From an uncultured Bacilli bacterium (GTDB taxonomy: Bacteria > Bacillota_I > Bacilli_A > RF39 > UBA660): DNA of 6,475 nucleotides. Made by a program: the position numbers and the translations under genes. The notes under the pieces are model-generated. The model ran no database searches, was not told where the DNA came from, and saw nothing but the letters and a program-made list of their open reading frames with translations. Positions 5,522-6,475 of this stretch are shown here, in pieces (within the stretch, counting starts at the first letter, position 1; every line of letters begins with the position of its first letter). Location of the stretch: NCBI GenBank assembly GCA_947585065.1, contig CANPWX010000067.1:1-6475 (forward strand), in the 5' to 3' direction.

Positions 5522-6094
5522 TTATTTTATAATACTATTTGGATTTTCAAATACAAATTTTGTTTTACCTTTATCATCTATTTTTAAATGTTGTAATTCA
5601 AAATGAAGATGAACACCTGTAACGTGTCCAGTTGCACCAACAATACCTAGCTTGTCGCCTTGTTTAACATTCTGACCGACTGTAACAACTCTTGAATTTT
5701 CTCTCATGTGATAATAACCAGTACGATAGACGTCGTTTCCTATTTTATGTTCAATAACAACATGCTCTCCATTGTAGGGATGAGCTTCACTTTTAATAAC
5801 AGTACCACTAGCAACAGCAACTATATCAGTACAAGCAGGAACAACGTCTATGCCGGTATGATTATCAGCTTTACCATTTACCGGATCAATTCTTCCACCA
5901 AAATTACAAGTAACTCTATAATTTTTACAATTAAAGGGAAGAACAAAAGTTTCTTCTGTATATGCCGTACTAAATGTGGATCCTAGAATTGCTACTATTA
6001 ATATAACTATAAATATTATTCCTATGACCGGAAGAAAAGCCATAAAAAGTTTGGCCTTATGATAGCCATTAATAATATCATTTACTTCTTGCAT
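5522..6094 (-). CDS. Membrane-anchored M23 family metallopeptidase (conjugation cell-wall hydrolase)
   Basis: This enzyme probably cleaves peptidoglycan cross-bridges outside the membrane, making room for the conjugation channel as VirB1-type hydrolases do. It has 190 residues: a short cytosolic start, one membrane helix at about 15-38, then an M23 (LytM-like) domain covering most of the rest. The zinc ligands are visible: His79 and Asp83 in HTGID, His164 in HLHF, with His162 and His129 (YYHM) as the conserved catalytic histidines. It is short and has a single domain; many Gram-positive transfer hydrolases pair a lytic transglycosylase with a CHAP or NlpC/P60 domain. Its ATG shares one base with the VirB4 stop (TAATG), so translation is coupled. 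The Gly codons ending VirB4 (GGTGGTGGT) can double as its ribosome site. It is the last secretion gene before the repeat region. Confidence 0.92.
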   Translation of the reverse strand: MQEVNDIINGYHKAKLFMAFLPVIGIIFIVILIVAILGSTFSTAYTEETFVLPFNCKNYRVTCNFGGRIDPVNGKADNHTGIDVVPACTDIVAVASGTVIKSEAHPYNGEHVVIEHKIGNDVYRTGYYHMRENSRVVTVGQNVKQGDKLGIVGATGHVTGVHLHFELQHLKIDDKGKTKFVFENPNSIIK

Positions 6095-6475
6095 TAACGA
6101 CCACCACCATTGCCAAATAACTCTTTTTCTTCTGGTCTTAAATGAATAAATATTGGTATTCTTTTGTCATGTGAAATAACAAACAACGCTTGACCTTTGC
6201 CAGCAGTTTGTAAAAATCTTCTTTCGTTTTCACTTAACAACAATACTTTTTGAAGTGATATTATTTCTTCATTTCCTTGTGCCATTACAATTTGATAGTC
6301 CGAGTTATCCACAATAACTTGTCCATACCTAACAACTTCTGGAGAAGTAAAGTCAATCATATTTTGAGTACAAACAATAAGACTTCCAGAGTATTTTCTG
6401 ATACGTTTACTAGTTTTCTTTAAAAATTCTAGTCCGTCTTTATTTTCCGGATCAATTAAAAGATGAGCTTCATCT
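6094..6475 (-). CDS. VirB4/TraE-type conjugation ATPase, C-terminal part (5' end outside window)
   Basis: VirB4 ATPases power assembly of, and transport through, the type IV secretion channel at the inner face of the membrane. The frame stays open to the window edge and gives 126 residues plus a partial codon. An apparent ATG at 6360 is internal: the 38 codons before it encode DEAHLLIDP, the Walker B motif, at 6474-6448, and CTQN just before that ATG, a VirB4/HerA hallmark. The remainder, with ISLQKVLLLSENERRFL and then GQALFVI, matches the C-terminal end of this family, where residues after SENE lead into a final beta strand. The protein ends GNGGGR, slightly glycine-rich. Walker A and the N-terminal domain lie beyond the window. 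The stop overlaps the M23 start by one base. Confidence 0.9.
   Translation of the reverse strand, partial: DEAHLLIDPENKDGLEFLKKTSKRIRKYSGSLIVCTQNMIDFTSPEVVRYGQVIVDNSDYQIVMAQGNEEIISLQKVLLLSENERRFLQTAGKGQALFVISHDKRIPIFIHLRPEEKELFGNGGGR

Noticed and set aside
5409..5606. Open frame of 65 codons on the plus strand starting in the repeat region
   Set aside because: It runs into the antisense of the M23 gene, has no recognisable ribosome site and starts inside inverted repeat 5; not supported.
5708..5986. Open frame of 92 codons on the plus strand, antisense to the M23 gene
   Set aside because: Ser/Thr/Ile/Asn-rich composition of a shadow frame, no ribosome site, and it lies fully inside a gene with clear catalytic motifs.

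Overview
The window is very AT-rich, and every convincing gene lies on the minus strand, so it reads from position 6475 down to 1. It is a piece of a conjugative element (plasmid or integrative and conjugative element, ICE) from a low-GC Gram-positive host, either Bacillota or a walled relative near the Mollicutes. Reasons: a VirB4 / cell-wall hydrolase / MobL-type relaxase / VirD4 gene set, strong purine-rich ribosome sites, and almost no intergenic space within operons. Where I checked, Trp is encoded by TGG, and TGA is not needed as a sense codon, so the standard bacterial code applies. All eight genes end in TAA. No replication, integrase or host marker gene is present, so plasmid and ICE cannot be told apart.

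Layout in transcription order: (1) 6475-6094, the C-terminal end of a VirB4/TraE-type secretion ATPase, cut by the window edge. (2) 6094-5522, a membrane-anchored M23 peptidase whose start shares one base with the VirB4 stop. (3) 5521-5193, a non-coding stretch of 329 bases with five consecutive inverted repeats, four GTTTAC/GTAAAC words and a repeated ACAATCGT word. This is the best candidate for the origin of transfer (oriT) and for the control region of the genes that follow. (4) 5192-3024, a DNA-processing cluster: a 41-residue membrane peptide, a 59-residue ribbon-helix-helix (RHH) like protein, a 144-residue MobC-like protein and a 476-residue MobL-like relaxase, with overlaps between the last three. 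(5) 3010-1166, a VirD4/TraG-type coupling ATPase whose best-supported start is a rare ATT codon. (6) 1185-58, a complete C5-cytosine DNA methyltransferase overlapping the end of the coupling-protein gene. (7) 57-1, no gene, but a perfect extended -10 promoter element that may serve a gene beyond the window.

Working model (inference): the MobC-like and RHH proteins bind the repeat region and help the relaxase nick it. The coupling protein passes the relaxase-DNA complex to the secretion channel powered by VirB4. The M23 enzyme opens the peptidoglycan locally. The methyltransferase probably protects the element against host restriction. The gene set is a known kind of machine. The points most worth a second look are the repeat-rich region, the ATT start, the altered Walker B of the coupling protein and the pair of small DNA-binding proteins.
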